Below are positions 5,636-5,927 of a stretch of 5,927 bases of DNA, piece after piece. How positions within the stretch are numbered: position 1 is the stretch's first letter; each line of letters starts with the position of its first letter. The stretch comes from Rhodospirillales bacterium (GTDB lineage Bacteria; Pseudomonadota; Alphaproteobacteria; JAREAF01). The stretch lies in the NCBI GenBank assembly GCA_029240475.1, contig JAREAF010000209.1:1-5927 (forward strand). The letters run 5' to 3'. A program made the position numbers and the translations under genes. The notes beneath the pieces are model-generated. The model was given only the letters and a program-made list of their open reading frames with translations. It had not been told where the DNA came from and ran no database searches.

Positions 5636-5927
5636 CTAGCCCTTTCCCTTGCCGCCGCCTTTGCCTCCCTTGTCTCCGCCCTTGCCGCCGGAGCCGCCCT
5701 TCCCGCCGCCGCTGTCACCCCCGCTGCCGCTATTGCCCCCGCCGCCGCCGCCGTTCCCGTTGCTGTTGCCCCCGCCATTGCCGTTGCTGTTGCCGCCGCC
5801 GTTCCCGTTGCTGTTACCCCCGCCGCCCGAGGAGCCCCCGCCGTCGCCCGACGATCCGCCGCCCGAAGAGCCACCCCCGCCGCCGCCTGAAGATCCTCCG
5901 CCGGACGAGCCGCCGCCGCCCGACGAT
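5636..5927 (-). CDS. Glycine-rich low-complexity protein, C-terminal part only
   Basis: An open minus-strand frame from the right edge to a TAG at 5636-5638: 96 complete codons and no start in view. The visible part is almost only G, S, N, K and D. From N to C: SSGGGG/SSGGG runs (about 5825-5925), three GGGNSNGN octapeptides (5753-5824), a GGGGGGNSGSGGDSGGG segment, and a basic end of Gly with six Lys (…KGGGKGKG). Differences between the octapeptide units are all synonymous, which argues that this frame is truly translated. It looks like a disordered tail of an exported or surface protein, but no domain is visible and I do not recognise the gene. The opposite strand is also open here (Ala/Pro/Val-rich), a shadow of the repeats. 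Convergent with the LysR gene, 65 bp between stops. Confidence 0.6.
   Translation of the reverse strand, partial: SSGGGGSSGGGSSGGGGGGSSGGGSSGDGGGSSGGGGNSNGNGGGNSNGNGGGNSNGNGGGGGGNSGSGGDSGGGKGGSGGKGGDKGGKGGGKGKG
5753..5824 (-). repeat. Three tandem 24-bp units encoding GGGNSNGN
   Basis: Units at 5753-5776, 5777-5800 and 5801-5824, in frame with the glycine-rich gene. They differ at a few bases, all third codon positions on the minus strand (GGC/GGG/GGT glycine, AAC/AAT asparagine), so the peptide is identical in all three. Such an array can expand or contract by slippage. Confidence 0.85.

Noticed and set aside
5210..5890. Long plus-strand frame encoding an Ala/Pro/Val-rich protein after the LysR gene
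   Set aside because: Its first half overlaps the LysR gene in another frame and its second half is the complement of the glycine codons of the minus-strand gene. GCC-rich repeats give open Ala frames by default, and no motif or ribosome site supports it.

Overview
The window is GC-rich, densely packed bacterial DNA. The codon usage, the gene families and the pairing of 3-hydroxybutyrate dehydrogenase with a patatin gene suggest an alphaproteobacterium, possibly Rhizobiales-like. That placement is inference; no rRNA or marker gene is present. Six genes lie on the minus strand and one, a LysR regulator, on the plus strand.

Left part (1-2286, minus strand, transcribed right to left): a four-gene cluster matching a bufferin-type RiPP operon in the order bufA-bufB-bufC-bufD. 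bufA (2020-2286) encodes an 88-residue exported precursor of the DUF2282 type, with a Sec signal peptide and four cysteines. bufB (1095-1976) is a DUF692/MNIO multinuclear-iron oxidase. bufC (311-1111) is its DUF2063 partner. bufD (1-314, cut by the window edge) is a DoxX-family membrane protein. bufB/bufC overlap by 17 nt and bufC/bufD by 4 nt, while bufA is set apart by 43 nt and has the best ribosome binding site. By analogy with characterised bufferins, BufB and BufC would convert cysteines of BufA into thiooxazole-type copper ligands, and the product would act in the periplasm in metal defence.

Middle part (2452-4453, minus strand): a two-gene operon with a D-3-hydroxybutyrate dehydrogenase (catalytic and substrate residues all present) followed by a patatin-like hydrolase with a DUF3734-like tail. 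It ends in a strong intrinsic terminator at 2452-2484 that separates it from bufA. The pair suggests turnover of poly-3-hydroxybutyrate or of lipid-derived 3-hydroxybutyrate.

Right part: a LysR-type regulator (4620-5570, plus) is divergent from the dehydrogenase across a 166-bp shared control region with repeated TCATG elements, so it is the best candidate regulator of that operon. It has two cysteines (198 and 208) close to the positions of the redox pair of OxyR. A short spacer with a 16-bp direct repeat leads to the C-terminal end of a convergent minus-strand gene (5636-5927) encoding a Gly/Ser/Asn-rich low-complexity tail with three GGGNSNGN repeats. Its start lies outside the window. No RNA genes, CRISPR arrays, insertion sequences or origins were seen.
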